NCBI RefSeq assembly: GCF_030542105.1
Contig: NZ_JAUOFB010000001.1
Coordinates: forward strand, 806,001-870,000
Length of the DNA: 64,000 nucleotides
Direction: 5' to 3'
From: Hymenobacter sp. BT730
GTDB lineage: Bacteria > Bacteroidota > Bacteroidia > Cytophagales > Hymenobacteraceae
Under the pieces are notes generated by a model. The model was given only the letters and a program-made list of their open reading frames with translations. It had not been told where the DNA came from and did no database searches. The position numbers and the translations under genes are program-made. Each line of letters starts with the position of its first letter. The stretch's first letter is position 1. Below are positions 8,102-16,674 of the stretch, piece after piece.

Positions 8102-11011
8102 ATGCGTGTACTTTTTTGGGGTGTGGTGTTGGGCTTGCTTATGGCGCTGCCCTATTCAGGGGTAGCGCAGCAGTTTCCGGTCCTCAACCAAAACCCACCC
8201 AACCTGCGCTGGCAGGAGCTAAGCAGTCCGCATTTTAGGCTGCTGTACCCGGCTGGCAGCGAGCAGCCCGCGCAACGCACTATTCGTCGGTTGGAGCAGG
8301 TGTATGAGCCGGTAAGCAACTCCCTGGGTGTACGCCCGCGCCCGCTCACGCTGGTGTTGCAAACGCAGACCACCATCAGCAACGGGTTTGTCACCATTCT
8401 GCCCCGCCACTCCGAGTTCTTCCTTACGCCCGCTCAGGACCCGTTTTTATCTGGCACCCTGGATTGGCTAGACCAGCTGGCCGTACACGAGTATCGGCAC
8501 GTAGTACAGTATGAAAAAGCCCATCAGGGCCTCTCAGAAGTGGCTTACCGGCTGTTTGGCTACGGCGGCCTGGGCGTGGCTACCCTGGGCGTGCCCGATT
8601 GGTTTGCCGAAGGCGACGCCGTGGGCACTGAAACCATTCTTACCCGCAGCGGCCGGGGGCGGATTCCCAATTTTGATATAGACCTGCGCGCCAACCTGCT
8701 GGCCGGGCGGCACTTTTCCTACCCCAAGGCCGTGGCGGGTTCCTTCCGGGATAATGTGCCCAACCATTACGTGCTGGGCTATTTCCTGAGCACCTACGCC
8801 AAGCGCCGGTATGGCCCCGACGTTTGGAGCGCCGTGCTCAATAAGTATTACCGCTTTCCGGCTTACCCCTTTTCATTTTCCAACAGCCTGCGGCGCAACA
8901 CCGGCCTGCGCACAGAAGACCTCTACGCCCGCGCCATGGCCGAGGTGGATTCTATCTGGCGCCGCCAGCCGCAGGAGCTGCGCCCTACGCCGGCCACCGA
9001 CCTGGTTGTGCGGCCCGAGCGCAAGGTCTTTACCCAATATCAATACCCGCAATACCTCACCGACAGTACCCTGCTGGCTTTGAAAAGCGGCTTGGGGGAT
9101 ATTTCCCAGCTGGTACTGCTCAGCCGGCACCAGCCCGAGCAGAAAGTATATGTGCCCGGGCTACTCAACAACCCGGAAATGCTCTCCGTGGGTGGGGGCA
9201 AGGTGTGCTGGCCGGAGTTCCGCTACCATGTGCGCTGGGGGCAGCAGGTGTTTTCGGAGCTGCGCATACTGAATATTGCCACGGGTAAGCTCACGCGTCT
9301 GGCGTCTGGCACCCGCTATACTGCCGCCACTCTTTCTCCGGATGGTACCCGTCTGCTGGCCGTCACCACCAATCCCGACTACCAGACACAGCTTTTGGTG
9401 CTGGATGCCGGCACCGGCCAGGTGCTGCGCACGCTGGCCAACCCCGAGCACAGCTTCTACCAGCACCCGCGCTGGCTGGCCGATGGGCGCACGGCGGTAG
9501 CAGTAGCACTAAAGCCGAACGGCAAAACCCTGGAGCTGCTAAACACCGAAACCGGCCAGCGTCGGGAGTTATTGCCAGTAGCCAGCCTTAACCTGAGCCA
9601 CCCGCAGCCCTGGCAGGACTATGTGCTGTATAACTCGCCCCAGTCTGGTATTGACAATGTGTATGCAGTGCACTTGGTCACGGGGCATACGTTTCAGGTT
9701 ACTTCTCGGCCCTTGGGGGCCTACCATGCTGCGGTGTCTCCCGATGGCCGCCATCTGGCTTTTCATGAGTTCGAAGCCACCGGCAGCCGCGTCCGGGAAA
9801 TGCCCCTTGATACCGCCCTGTGGCAGCCCGTTCCCACCGCCGCGCACGACCCCGCCGCCTACGCCGAGCCGCTGGTTCAGACGGACGCCGGGGCCCGAAC
9901 CGTGGGCCCGGTTCTGCCGCTGGATTCGCTGAAGCTGGATAAGACAGTAGCCAGCAGCCGGCCATATCGGCCGCTGGCGCATGCTTTCAATATTTATGGC
10001 TGGGGTTTGGTGCAGTCGCCGGCGGGTAGTGGACTGAGTGTGGGGGTTCGGTCCCAGGATATTTTGAATACGATCCAGGCCGTTGCTGGGGTGGGTTTCA
10101 ACCAGACCGAGCGCACCGGCAACGCCTTTGCTACCCTCAGCTACCAGGGCCTGTTTCCGGTGCTGGATGCCACCATAGAGCGGGGCCAGCGCCGGGAGTC
10201 ACTCTACACCGATTTTGAGTATCCGCTGGATAGTCTGCGGACGGACCGATGGAATTATACCAGCCTCACGGTGGGGGCACGGCTGCCGTTACAGCTCACC
10301 CAGTCCCGGTTTTCGCAGGGCCTTACCCTGGGCTCTTACTACATTGGCCAGCAGGTCAGCGGTTATAATCTGCCGTTGCGCCGCTACACCGAAGTAGATA
10401 ATACCGGTCTGCACGCCATAGCCAGCTCGGCTTCCTACTACCGGCTGCTGCGCCAAAGCAAGCGCGACGTAGCACCGCGCTGGGGACAAAGCCTATTGGC
10501 TACCTGGCGCACTACGCCCTTCGGTACTGGGTTGCGGGCAGCTCAATTGGCTGGGCAGGGGAGTCTGTTTCTTCCCGGCATCGGCAAGCATCATTCTTTA
10601 CGCCTGCGGGCCGGCTATCAGTGGCAAAAAATGCGGGACTATCGGTTCAGTGCAGCCGTGTTTTTCCCGCGGGGCCAGGACTACCGGAGCTTCCAAAACC
10701 TAAGCACTGCCAGCCTGGAATACCGCCTGCCTCTGGCTGATACCGACTGGACGCTGGGCCGCTGGCTCTATATTCAGCGCATGAAGGCCGCCGCCTTTTA
10801 TGATATGGCGGAAGGCCGCACACGGGTGCACGGGCAGGATGGCGTAACTACTACCGACCAGGCCAGCTACCGGACTATCGGAGCCGATGTTTCTTTTGTT
10901 TTCAACCCGCTGCGCCTGCGTACGCCTTTGGAGGCCGGCATGCGCACTATTTATAATGTGCGCACCGGTGAATGGCTCTTACAGCCATTGGTGCTGGATA
11001 TCGGTTTTTAA
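8102..11011 (+). CDS. Outer-membrane protein with HEYRH peptidase-like domain, beta-propeller and C-terminal barrel
   Basis: 969 residues with a signal peptide (cleavage near VAQQ, residues 22-24). Three parts can be seen. Residues ~30-290 hold a gluzincin-like peptidase-MA domain: HEYRH at 129-133 (HExxH zinc site) and WFAEGDA with Glu170, placed as a third zinc ligand. Residues ~300-640 carry WD40/TolB-like propeller repeats (for example TRYTAATLSPDGTRLLAV and GAYHAAVSPDGRHLAFHE). The last ~330 residues are rich in alternating aromatic strands and end in LDIGF with a terminal Phe, as in outer-membrane beta-barrels. Such a chain could anchor a protease at the outer membrane; activity is unproven. 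Downstream the gene meets a convergent META-like gene after 13 bases. Confidence 0.8.
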   Translation: MRVLFWGVVLGLLMALPYSGVAQQFPVLNQNPPNLRWQELSSPHFRLLYPAGSEQPAQRTIRRLEQVYEPVSNSLGVRPRPLTLVLQTQTTISNGFVTILPRHSEFFLTPAQDPFLSGTLDWLDQLAVHEYRHVVQYEKAHQGLSEVAYRLFGYGGLGVATLGVPDWFAEGDAVGTETILTRSGRGRIPNFDIDLRANLLAGRHFSYPKAVAGSFRDNVPNHYVLGYFLSTYAKRRYGPDVWSAVLNKYYRFPAYPFSFSNSLRRNTGLRTEDLYARAMAEVDSIWRRQPQELRPTPATDLVVRPERKVFTQYQYPQYLTDSTLLALKSGLGDISQLVLLSRHQPEQKVYVPGLLNNPEMLSVGGGKVCWPEFRYHVRWGQQVFSELRILNIATGKLTRLASGTRYTAATLSPDGTRLLAVTTNPDYQTQLLVLDAGTGQVLRTLANPEHSFYQHPRWLADGRTAVAVALKPNGKTLELLNTETGQRRELLPVASLNLSHPQPWQDYVLYNSPQSGIDNVYAVHLVTGHTFQVTSRPLGAYHAAVSPDGRHLAFHEFEATGSRVREMPLDTALWQPVPTAAHDPAAYAEPLVQTDAGARTVGPVLPLDSLKLDKTVASSRPYRPLAHAFNIYGWGLVQSPAGSGLSVGVRSQDILNTIQAVAGVGFNQTERTGNAFATLSYQGLFPVLDATIERGQRRESLYTDFEYPLDSLRTDRWNYTSLTVGARLPLQLTQSRFSQGLTLGSYYIGQQVSGYNLPLRRYTEVDNTGLHAIASSASYYRLLRQSKRDVAPRWGQSLLATWRTTPFGTGLRAAQLAGQGSLFLPGIGKHHSLRLRAGYQWQKMRDYRFSAAVFFPRGQDYRSFQNLSTASLEYRLPLADTDWTLGRWLYIQRMKAAAFYDMAEGRTRVHGQDGVTTTDQASYRTIGADVSFVFNPLRLRTPLEAGMRTIYNVRTGEWLLQPLVLDIGF

Positions 11012-11024
11012 GCCCGCTGATTTT

Positions 11025-11495
11025 TTACATAGAGGATGGCAGGGGCGAGGCAGCCGCGGCCGTGAAGGGGCTGGCTGGCGCCGGCGCGGTTTCAAATACC
11101 AGGCGCGGCCGCGGGTGCGTATCGTCGAAAAGATACAGGTGCCCATTCCGGGTGCGGTAGCGGGTAGCCTGCTGCAGCAGATTAACGTAGTGTAGCTCCA
11201 GCCGCACAGCTTCATCATTGCAGTGCAGCAGCGTGGCAATAACGTGGGTAAAGGCGCGTACCCTAAGTTCCAGCGAAGGTCGGAACTCGCCCTCACTGGT
11301 CATCGGGTCGGGCAGGGCGCCGGCCCAGACCGTAGCAGATTGAAAGCCCGGGCTGGAACGATGGAGCTGTATGGGGCGTCCATCTATGGTTTGCAATACC
11401 CAGCGTGGAGATGCTGTATTCCCTATATTCTGTGTCCACCAACTGCCCGCCAGCAGCACCAGCAGTGCGCCCGCTATCCTCCAAAGACTACGCAT
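11025..11495 (-). CDS. Membrane-anchored or exported protein with META/HslJ-like C-terminal half
   Basis: 156 residues from the ATG at 11495 (a GTG one codon upstream is also possible). Hydrophobic residues 7-18 form a signal peptide or anchor. The rest is weakly similar to META/HslJ domains: RWVLQTIDGRPI at the start, then LLHCNDEAVRLELHYVNLL and a GHLYLFDD...RLVFE ending, matching the C....E..Y...L ... L.L....L.F layout. The usual central GCN motif is missing, so the assignment is tentative. The C-terminus is an Ala/Pro/Ser-rich tail. Clearer META protein: 22098-22538. Confidence 0.6.
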   Translation of the reverse strand: MRSLWRIAGALLVLLAGSWWTQNIGNTASPRWVLQTIDGRPIQLHRSSPGFQSATVWAGALPDPMTSEGEFRPSLELRVRAFTHVIATLLHCNDEAVRLELHYVNLLQQATRYRTRNGHLYLFDDTHPRPRLVFETAPAPASPFTAAAASPLPSSM

Positions 11496-11722
11496 CACAA
11501 GTGATTTTATAATAGCTGATAGTAGATATGCCTAAGATACGCACCCCGAAAAAGAGGTTGCATGCTATCTAGGATAATATCCGCAGGCCGCAAATACGGA
11601 ATCCGGAAATCCAGTTTACGTAGCCCACCAGAAAGGATGATTAAGCATATACTTTCACGTACTAAAAATCGTATTATTGTCTCAGCTCATAATTATATAC
11701 AACATGCCTATTGCCTTGTCCT

Positions 11723-11974
11723 ATGAATCTGCCACCTACCCTATTGCTATCTGGTCCGCGCCGAGACGGGCCTAACATGCGAACGGACATTACCACCCGT
11801 TTTCACCACTTCCATGCCCACTACCTCCATGAAAAAGGGCGCGACGCCCTGTTGCAGGCCTATTGCCACGCCATTAGCCAATGGGTGTTAAACCCCAATA
11901 CAGACGTGTATCATATAGAAATGCTCTTCGATGAAATCAGCCTGGCAGTCCAAACTGACGAATTAAGCGACTAG
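11723..11974 (+). CDS. Small hypothetical protein
   Basis: Unrecognised small protein. The ATG at 11723 gives 83 residues; the ATG at 11777 (MRTDITTRF) gives 65 and starts where the sequence looks most protein-like: a His-rich helix (RFHHFHAHYLHEKGRDALLQAYCHAISQWV in parts) followed by an acidic amphipathic helix ending in DELSD. No signal peptide or membrane segment. It is preceded by 211 bases of AT-richer DNA and followed by a strong terminator, which favours a real transcript. Confidence 0.5.
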   Translation: MNLPPTLLLSGPRRDGPNMRTDITTRFHHFHAHYLHEKGRDALLQAYCHAISQWVLNPNTDVYHIEMLFDEISLAVQTDELSD

Positions 11975-12024
11975 CCAGTCTATCAAGCTTTTCAATAACC
12001 CTGCTGCCAGAGCTTACCAAAGCA

Positions 12025-12054
12025 AAAGCCCCTCCCATACATGGGAGGGGCTTT
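12025..12054. terminator. Hairpin between the small hypothetical gene and msrA
   Basis: A perfect 14-bp stem (12025-12038 with 12041-12054), AAAGCCCCTCCCAT paired with its complement, with A and T ends on both sides. It can terminate both convergent genes. Confidence 0.9.
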
Positions 12055-12075
12055 GTAGTATCCTGTAAGCAGAGC

Positions 12076-12735
12076 TTACTTTTTGAGCAGCTGCGGAAAC
12101 TCCCGGGCAAATTGCTGGTAGTGCGGCAGCGAAACATGCTGGATATAGGGGTTCTCCGGGTGCCGCACCAGGTATTCCTGGTGGTATTGCTCGGCAGGAT
12201 AAAAGGCCTTAAAGGGCACCACCTGCGTTACCACGGGACGGGCATAGCGCTTCGAGGCATTTACCCGCTGAATTTCTGCCACGAGCACCGCCTTCTCCTG
12301 TGGGGTGCGATAGAAGGCCACCGACCGGTACTCCGGGCCCACGTCCGGGTCCTGGCGGTTGAGGGTGGTCGGGTCGTGCTGCGCAAAGAATACCTTGGCT
12401 AAGGTTTCATAGCTGATGACTTTAGGGTCGTAATAGACCTGTACGGCCTCGGCGTGGCCGCTGCTGCCGTGGCCTACTTGCTCGTAGGTAGGGTTAGCCG
12501 TAGTGCCGCCGGCGTAGCCGGAAATGGCCGCCCGTACGCCTCGTAGGTTATCAAACACGTGCTCGGCCCGCCAGAAACAGCCACTGGCAAAGGTGGCCAC
12601 CGCCTCCCCGGGCCGGAGCTTAGGCAGCTCCGCAAAACGGGTTTCATCCTGCTGGGCAGGAGCAGCGGCCCCCGGCCGGGCCTCGCAGCTGACAATGCTC
12701 AGCATCATCAGTACCAGAAAAAACATAGTTTTCAT
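12076..12735 (-). CDS. msrA: Peptide-methionine (S)-S-oxide reductase, lipoprotein form
   Basis: Repairs S-sulfoxides of oxidised methionine. Start at the ATG at 12735 (MKTMFFLVL) gives 219 residues beginning with a lipoprotein signal peptide, lipobox LSIVSC with Cys17, so the enzyme is predicted to sit in the cell envelope rather than the cytoplasm. The catalytic motif is GCFWRAE with Cys53; Arg takes the place of the more usual small residue after GCFW. Other MsrA blocks: GYAGGTTANPTYEQV, GHAEAVQVYYDP, FFAQHDPTTLNRQDPDVGPEYRSVAFY and YHQEYL. Recycling cysteines appear absent after the catalytic domain. A separate MsrB is not seen in the window. Confidence 0.96.
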   Translation of the reverse strand: MKTMFFLVLMMLSIVSCEARPGAAAPAQQDETRFAELPKLRPGEAVATFASGCFWRAEHVFDNLRGVRAAISGYAGGTTANPTYEQVGHGSSGHAEAVQVYYDPKVISYETLAKVFFAQHDPTTLNRQDPDVGPEYRSVAFYRTPQEKAVLVAEIQRVNASKRYARPVVTQVVPFKAFYPAEQYHQEYLVRHPENPYIQHVSLPHYQQFAREFPQLLKK

Positions 12736-12898
12736 ACCCATGCCCAACATACGAAACCACACTCTGGTTCGGACTTATTCCGGGTGGTATAAAAGTCCGC
12801 CTGTTCTGAAAGAATAAAGGAACCGGTAGATAGCAAAGCCTTTATGATGGCGGCTACGTACCAGCAATAATTCTGTCCGCCTACGGGAAGGCCCTGCT

Positions 12899-13297
12899 AT
12901 GACCACGCATGTACTGTACACTTCCTCCTTTATTTCCATTACCCACGATGTAGCGCATGGGTGGCTTTATGCGCAATGGAAAGGTGAGCTGAACCAGGAG
13001 CGGGTAGAGGCGGGCTGCCGGCAACTAACCGAAATTCTGCAGACCGAAGGTTGCACCAAGATCCTGAATGATAATACGCTGATTACCACCCCCTGGCCGG
13101 AAGGCCTGATGTGGGGACGCCGGGTATGGCTGCCGGAAATAGCGGCTGCCGGGTTGCGCCATATGGCCTGGGTGTATTCTCCGCATATCTATAGTCGGCT
13201 TATCTTTGATCTGGCTCAGCCGCACGAAGCGAATATGCCTGTGGTGGCCGCCTTCGATGATATAGCGGGTGCCTATGAGTGGCTGATCCGGCAATAA
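12899..13297 (+). CDS. Small unrecognised protein, copy 2 of a four-member family
   Basis: 132 residues, soluble, no signal peptide. Aligns end to end with the copies at 7665, 13380 and 25710: GWLYAQWKG near residue 22, EGCTKILNDN near 58-67, MWGRRVWLPEIAAAGLRHMAWVYSPHIYSRL over about 80-110, and a C-terminal AYEWLIRQ. It is most like copy 1. The next copy starts 82 bases downstream on the same strand, so the two form a tandem pair. Function unknown; the family layout resembles STAS-like regulatory folds, but no phosphorylatable residue is conserved in all four. Confidence 0.8.
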   Translation: MTTHVLYTSSFISITHDVAHGWLYAQWKGELNQERVEAGCRQLTEILQTEGCTKILNDNTLITTPWPEGLMWGRRVWLPEIAAAGLRHMAWVYSPHIYSRLIFDLAQPHEANMPVVAAFDDIAGAYEWLIRQ

Positions 13298-13379
13298 GTC
13301 GGGCCTCTGCCCGGCCCGGTGGTTCGCCACTCAGGTAATACGCTGTTAATTTGCTCTGTTTCCTACTTTCCTCATTTTC

Positions 13380-13793
13380 ATGTCTGTTGTTTCTTTCCGC
13401 CGGCCCGATGGGCATATCTATCTGAATGCCGAACGCAACCGTGAGGAAGGCTGGATATATGCCCACTGGATAGGGGTACAGAACAAACACACCGTGATGG
13501 AAGGCGGCATGGCGTATGTAGAAATGCTGCGCGCTGAGCCCTGTGCCAAGCTGCTGAACGACCACAGCGAGCTGGTAGGCCGGTTTCTGGAAGCCAACGA
13601 CTGGATTGCCCAGGTATGGACCCCTCTGATTATGCAGGCCGGACTCCGCTATTTCGCGCATGTGCTGTCGCCAGGTATTTTTGGGCAGCTTTCTATCGAA
13701 GATCTGCACCACCGCATTGGCAACCAGTTTGAAATGAAACTCTTTGAGGACATTGAAACGGCCAAAGACTGGCTGCGGAGCCTGCCCGGCTAA
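13380..13793 (+). CDS. Small unrecognised protein, copy 3 of a four-member family
   Basis: 137 residues, soluble. Shares GWIYAHWIG near residue 25, AEPCAKLLNDHSE near 56-68, QVWTPLIMQAGLRYF near 80-94 and a C-terminal TAKDWLRSL with the other copies, but is more divergent: the WVYS.xYSRLS block reads HVLSPGIFGQLS and the N-terminus is longer. It lies directly after copy 2 (82-base gap) and ends nine bases before the convergent reductase gene. Confidence 0.78.
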   Translation: MSVVSFRRPDGHIYLNAERNREEGWIYAHWIGVQNKHTVMEGGMAYVEMLRAEPCAKLLNDHSELVGRFLEANDWIAQVWTPLIMQAGLRYFAHVLSPGIFGQLSIEDLHHRIGNQFEMKLFEDIETAKDWLRSLPG

Positions 13794-13802
13794 ACAAAGA
13801 AG

Positions 13803-14852
13803 CTACATGTCCAGCTGCACATCGGCGCTGCCAATAGGGTAGCCGGTGCAGGTAAGTACCAGGCCGAGGGCGGTTTCCCGGTCGGTCAGCACTTCATTTA
13901 CGGCCATCCAAACCTGCCCGGCGGTGCAGTAGGCAGCGCATTGGCCGCACTGGCCGGCCTCGCAGCTATACGGAAGCCGCAGGCCCTGGCGGCGGGCCGT
14001 CTGCAGAATGGTGAGCGGGTACTGCACCTGCAGGCGATGCTCCTGCCCCCGAAACCGGAGCAGTACCTGGTGCGCATCCGTGTCCGGCGGAATGGAGTGA
14101 GGCACGGTAGCCGCATCGGGGTTAAACTGCTCCCGGCGGATGTGGCTGAGGGGCAGGCCGATTTCGTGCAGACCGTAGGTAGCCATGCGCATAAAGTTGA
14201 GCGGGCCGCAGAGGTAAGCCAGCGTGCCCTGAGGTGGGGCCGGGGCATAGCGCTGCACCAACTCTTCCAGCAGCTCTTTGTACAGGCGGGCCCGCGCCAG
14301 ATCAGGGTTGTTGCTAAAAAGCAGCTCCAGGTGCAGGCGGTCCGGAAACTGCCGGGCCAGGGCCAGGAGTGACTCCCGGAAAATAGCGCTTTCCGGGGTG
14401 CGGTTGCTGTAGAGCACCAGCACGCGCAGGTGCGGGTGAGCGAACAACGCCGTTTTTAACAGCGAAAAAACCGGAGTAATACCGCTGCCCGCCGCCACCA
14501 GCACCAGTTGCTGAAACGCATCGATGTCCTGGGGGAGAGTAAAAAAGCCGGCTGCCCCAATTGTGGTTAACGTGTCGCCGGGCTGGGCATGGTCAATAAG
14601 TCGGCGTGATATCAGCCCATTTTCTACGCGCTTTACCGTGATGCTAAGCGGCTCCTGCAGCACCGGGGCCGAACTGATGGAGTAGGAGCGGCGCACTTCG
14701 CGCCCATATACCTGGTGCACCAGCGTGAGGTATTGCCCGGCCTGATAGGAAGGCAGTGTGGAACCGGCTGGCGCTTCCAGCATAAAAGTTTTCACCTCCG
14801 GAGTTTCCGTCCGGATGGCCCGGATGGTAAGCAGCTGATCAGCAGACATCAT
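13803..14852 (-). CDS. PaaE-like flavin reductase with 2Fe-2S ferredoxin domain
   Basis: 349-residue electron-transfer protein: an FAD-binding ferredoxin reductase module followed by a plant-type 2Fe-2S ferredoxin. Residues 1-105 hold the FAD site with RRSYSIS (RxYS motif) near 54-60; residues ~110-235 hold the NAD(P) domain with GSGITP and a CGPLNFMR segment; the C-terminal ~90 residues carry the cluster ligands SCEAGQCGQCAAYC plus a downstream LTCTG (C-x4-C-x2-C-x~29-C). This order is that of PaaE and HmpX-type reductases, which feed electrons to oxygenases or desaturases. No oxygenase gene lies beside it, so the partner is unknown. Confidence 0.92.
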   Translation of the reverse strand: MMSADQLLTIRAIRTETPEVKTFMLEAPAGSTLPSYQAGQYLTLVHQVYGREVRRSYSISSAPVLQEPLSITVKRVENGLISRRLIDHAQPGDTLTTIGAAGFFTLPQDIDAFQQLVLVAAGSGITPVFSLLKTALFAHPHLRVLVLYSNRTPESAIFRESLLALARQFPDRLHLELLFSNNPDLARARLYKELLEELVQRYAPAPPQGTLAYLCGPLNFMRMATYGLHEIGLPLSHIRREQFNPDAATVPHSIPPDTDAHQVLLRFRGQEHRLQVQYPLTILQTARRQGLRLPYSCEAGQCGQCAAYCTAGQVWMAVNEVLTDRETALGLVLTCTGYPIGSADVQLDM

Positions 14853-14922
14853 TCGCCGCTAAATAAACGGAAAGAAACCGTTTTTTAACGCTGGCGCGGG
14901 AGTAGAATACCTACTCTGAGTA

Positions 14923-14953
14923 TTGAGGCCGGCTCTGTGAGCGTGTATCTTAG
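14923..14953 (+). promoter_or_regulatory. Candidate promoter of the YitT-family gene
   Basis: TTG at 14923-14925, 20-base spacer, then TATCTTAG at 14946-14953, one base off the TAnnTTTG -7 consensus. The same TATCTTAGTCCT string occurs at 35110 before another gene, which supports use as a promoter. It lies 110 bases before the start at 15064. Confidence 0.45.
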
Positions 14954-15063
14954 TCCTGTTCCTGGCACTGTGTCTGCCGCACGCGGTGTCTTTTCGTAAG
15001 GGCCGGCCCCGGGGCCGGTGCATGTGCTGTAAATGCTATCCGCACGCTGTTTTTCCTTGAGTC

Positions 15064-16170
15064 ATGTTAGTTCAAACCTACCCTCCGCCGGTGGCTGTAC
15101 CCAGTCTCGACGGGGCCCCTGTCTCAACCAAAGCTCCCCCACCCAAGATTAACCCCGATGTTGCCTTAACGGGCGCACCGACGGATAAGATGGAGATGCC
15201 GCTTATGCCAACGCCTGCTGCCGTGCCCCCCGTACCCGTAGCGCCACCTGAGCCGGCTCCCAAACTGCACCACAAGCCTATTAAGGCCATGCGGTTTTAT
15301 CTGGAGTCGAAGCGGTGGATACTGCGCCTGCTGCTGCAATCCACCATTATCCTGGCGGGGGTGTTTTCCGCTGCGCTGGGCCTGAAGGGCTTCCTGCTGC
15401 CCAACGGTTTTATTGATGGCGGTGTCACGGGTATTTCCCTGCTGGCCAGCCAGATTACGGGAGTTTCCTTATCCCTGCTGATTGTGCTCATCAACATTCC
15501 GTTTGTTATCCTGGGCTACTTCCAGATTGGCCGTGAATTCGCGGTGAAGACCCTGGCCGCCATCTTCACCCTGGCTCTGGTGCTGCTGTTTGTTTCTTTC
15601 CCTACCCTCACCCACGATAAACTGCTGATTGCCGTATTCGGCGGGTTTTTCCTGGGCGGTGGTATTGGCCTGGCCGTGCGGGGCGGGGCTGTACTGGATG
15701 GTACGGAAATTCTGGCTGTCTACATCAGTAAGCGGCTGCCGCTTTCGATGGGAGACATTATTCTGATTATCAATGTTTTCATCTTCGGCATTGCGGCCTG
15801 GCTGCTCTCGGTAGAAACCGCCCTGTTCTCCATTCTGGCTTATTTAGCCGCCGCCCGTACCGTCGATTTTATCGTGGTCGGTATTGAGGAGTACACCGGG
15901 GTTACGATTATCTCGCCCCAGAGCGAAAACATTCGGGAGATGATTACCGATAAGCTGCGCCGGGGTGCTACCATTTACACCTGTAACCGGGGTTATGGTT
16001 CGCACGGGCCGCAGCTGCACAGCGTCGACGTTATTTTCACCGTGGTAACGCGGCTGGAAGTCACGCAGCTGACTAATGAGATTAATAAAATTGACCCGCA
16101 GGCCTTTGTGGTCATGCAGAAAGTGCGTGATGCCCGGGGCGGGCTCATGAAGCGTCGTCCGCTGCGCTAA
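15064..16170 (+). CDS. YitT family membrane protein with Pro-rich N-terminal extension
   Basis: Integral inner-membrane protein of the DUF161/DUF2179 (YitT) family, 368 residues. After an unusual ~75-residue Pro/Ala-rich N-terminal tail there are about five to six hydrophobic helices (residues ~90-280) with family signatures GLKGFLLPNGFIDGGVTGIS, GGGIGLAVRGGAVLDGTEILA and SILAYLAAARTVDF. The C-terminal ~85 residues form the soluble DUF2179 domain (VTIISPQSENIREMI, RGATIYTCNRGYG, INKIDPQAFVVMQKV). Family members are suspected transporters, substrate unknown. The Pro-rich tail is absent in standard members. Convergent with the YdeI-like gene, 11 bases apart. Confidence 0.93.
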   Translation: MLVQTYPPPVAVPSLDGAPVSTKAPPPKINPDVALTGAPTDKMEMPLMPTPAAVPPVPVAPPEPAPKLHHKPIKAMRFYLESKRWILRLLLQSTIILAGVFSAALGLKGFLLPNGFIDGGVTGISLLASQITGVSLSLLIVLINIPFVILGYFQIGREFAVKTLAAIFTLALVLLFVSFPTLTHDKLLIAVFGGFFLGGGIGLAVRGGAVLDGTEILAVYISKRLPLSMGDIILIINVFIFGIAAWLLSVETALFSILAYLAAARTVDFIVVGIEEYTGVTIISPQSENIREMITDKLRRGATIYTCNRGYGSHGPQLHSVDVIFTVVTRLEVTQLTNEINKIDPQAFVVMQKVRDARGGLMKRRPLR

Positions 16171-16181
16171 ACCAGGCGCCC

Positions 16182-16667
16182 TTATTTGCGGAACGGGTGT
16201 CTTCCCGCCGCCAACCGCTCGGCCAGCTCTACGGCCCGCCGGGCCCGGGTTTCGGCCTGTTTGGCCGTGCCCACGTGCTGGGCTATAGCCCGCCGCATAC
16301 TCCCGTTGTACGTCTGAAATCCCGCTTCCGCTTCCGGCCATGCGGCCAATGCCTCGGCAAGCTCGTCGGGCAGGTCCACATGGTCGGGGGTGGGGTCGGG
16401 ATTTAAAGTAAGGGTTACCTGCTGCCCTATCTGCACGCCAGCTGCCTGACAGATATTTTTATTTATCATCATCAGCCGCTCTCCGCTTTTCATGGGCAAC
16501 AGGCCCAGGCGTACGGGGTACCCGTTGAGGGTGCCAGCCACCCGGCGTGTGGTTTTACCGCCCAGGGCCTCCACCACCTGCAGCGGTACCACTACCACCT
16601 GCGTGGGCATAAAGCTGGGGCCGCCCGCCTCCAGGCAGGCCGTAAAAGTGCAGATGGGCGCTGCCAT
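16182..16667 (-). CDS. DUF1905/YdeI-like (OmpD-associated) protein
   Basis: 161 residues. The first ~95 residues form a DUF1905 barrel (VPLQVVEALGGKTTRRVAGTLNGYPVRLGL ... GVQIGQQVTLTLNPDPTP); the remainder, DLPDELAEALAAWPEAEAGFQTYNGSMRRAIAQHV and a basic ETRARRAVELAERLAAGRHPFRK end, matches the YdeI/OmpD-associated domain found in proteins linked to bacteriocin tolerance. The exact function is unknown. It starts eight bases after the stop of the lipoprotein gene upstream on the same strand, so the two are probably one operon. Confidence 0.88.
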   Translation of the reverse strand: MAAPICTFTACLEAGGPSFMPTQVVVVPLQVVEALGGKTTRRVAGTLNGYPVRLGLLPMKSGERLMMINKNICQAAGVQIGQQVTLTLNPDPTPDHVDLPDELAEALAAWPEAEAGFQTYNGSMRRAIAQHVGTAKQAETRARRAVELAERLAAGRHPFRK

Positions 16668-16674
16668 AAAAAGG

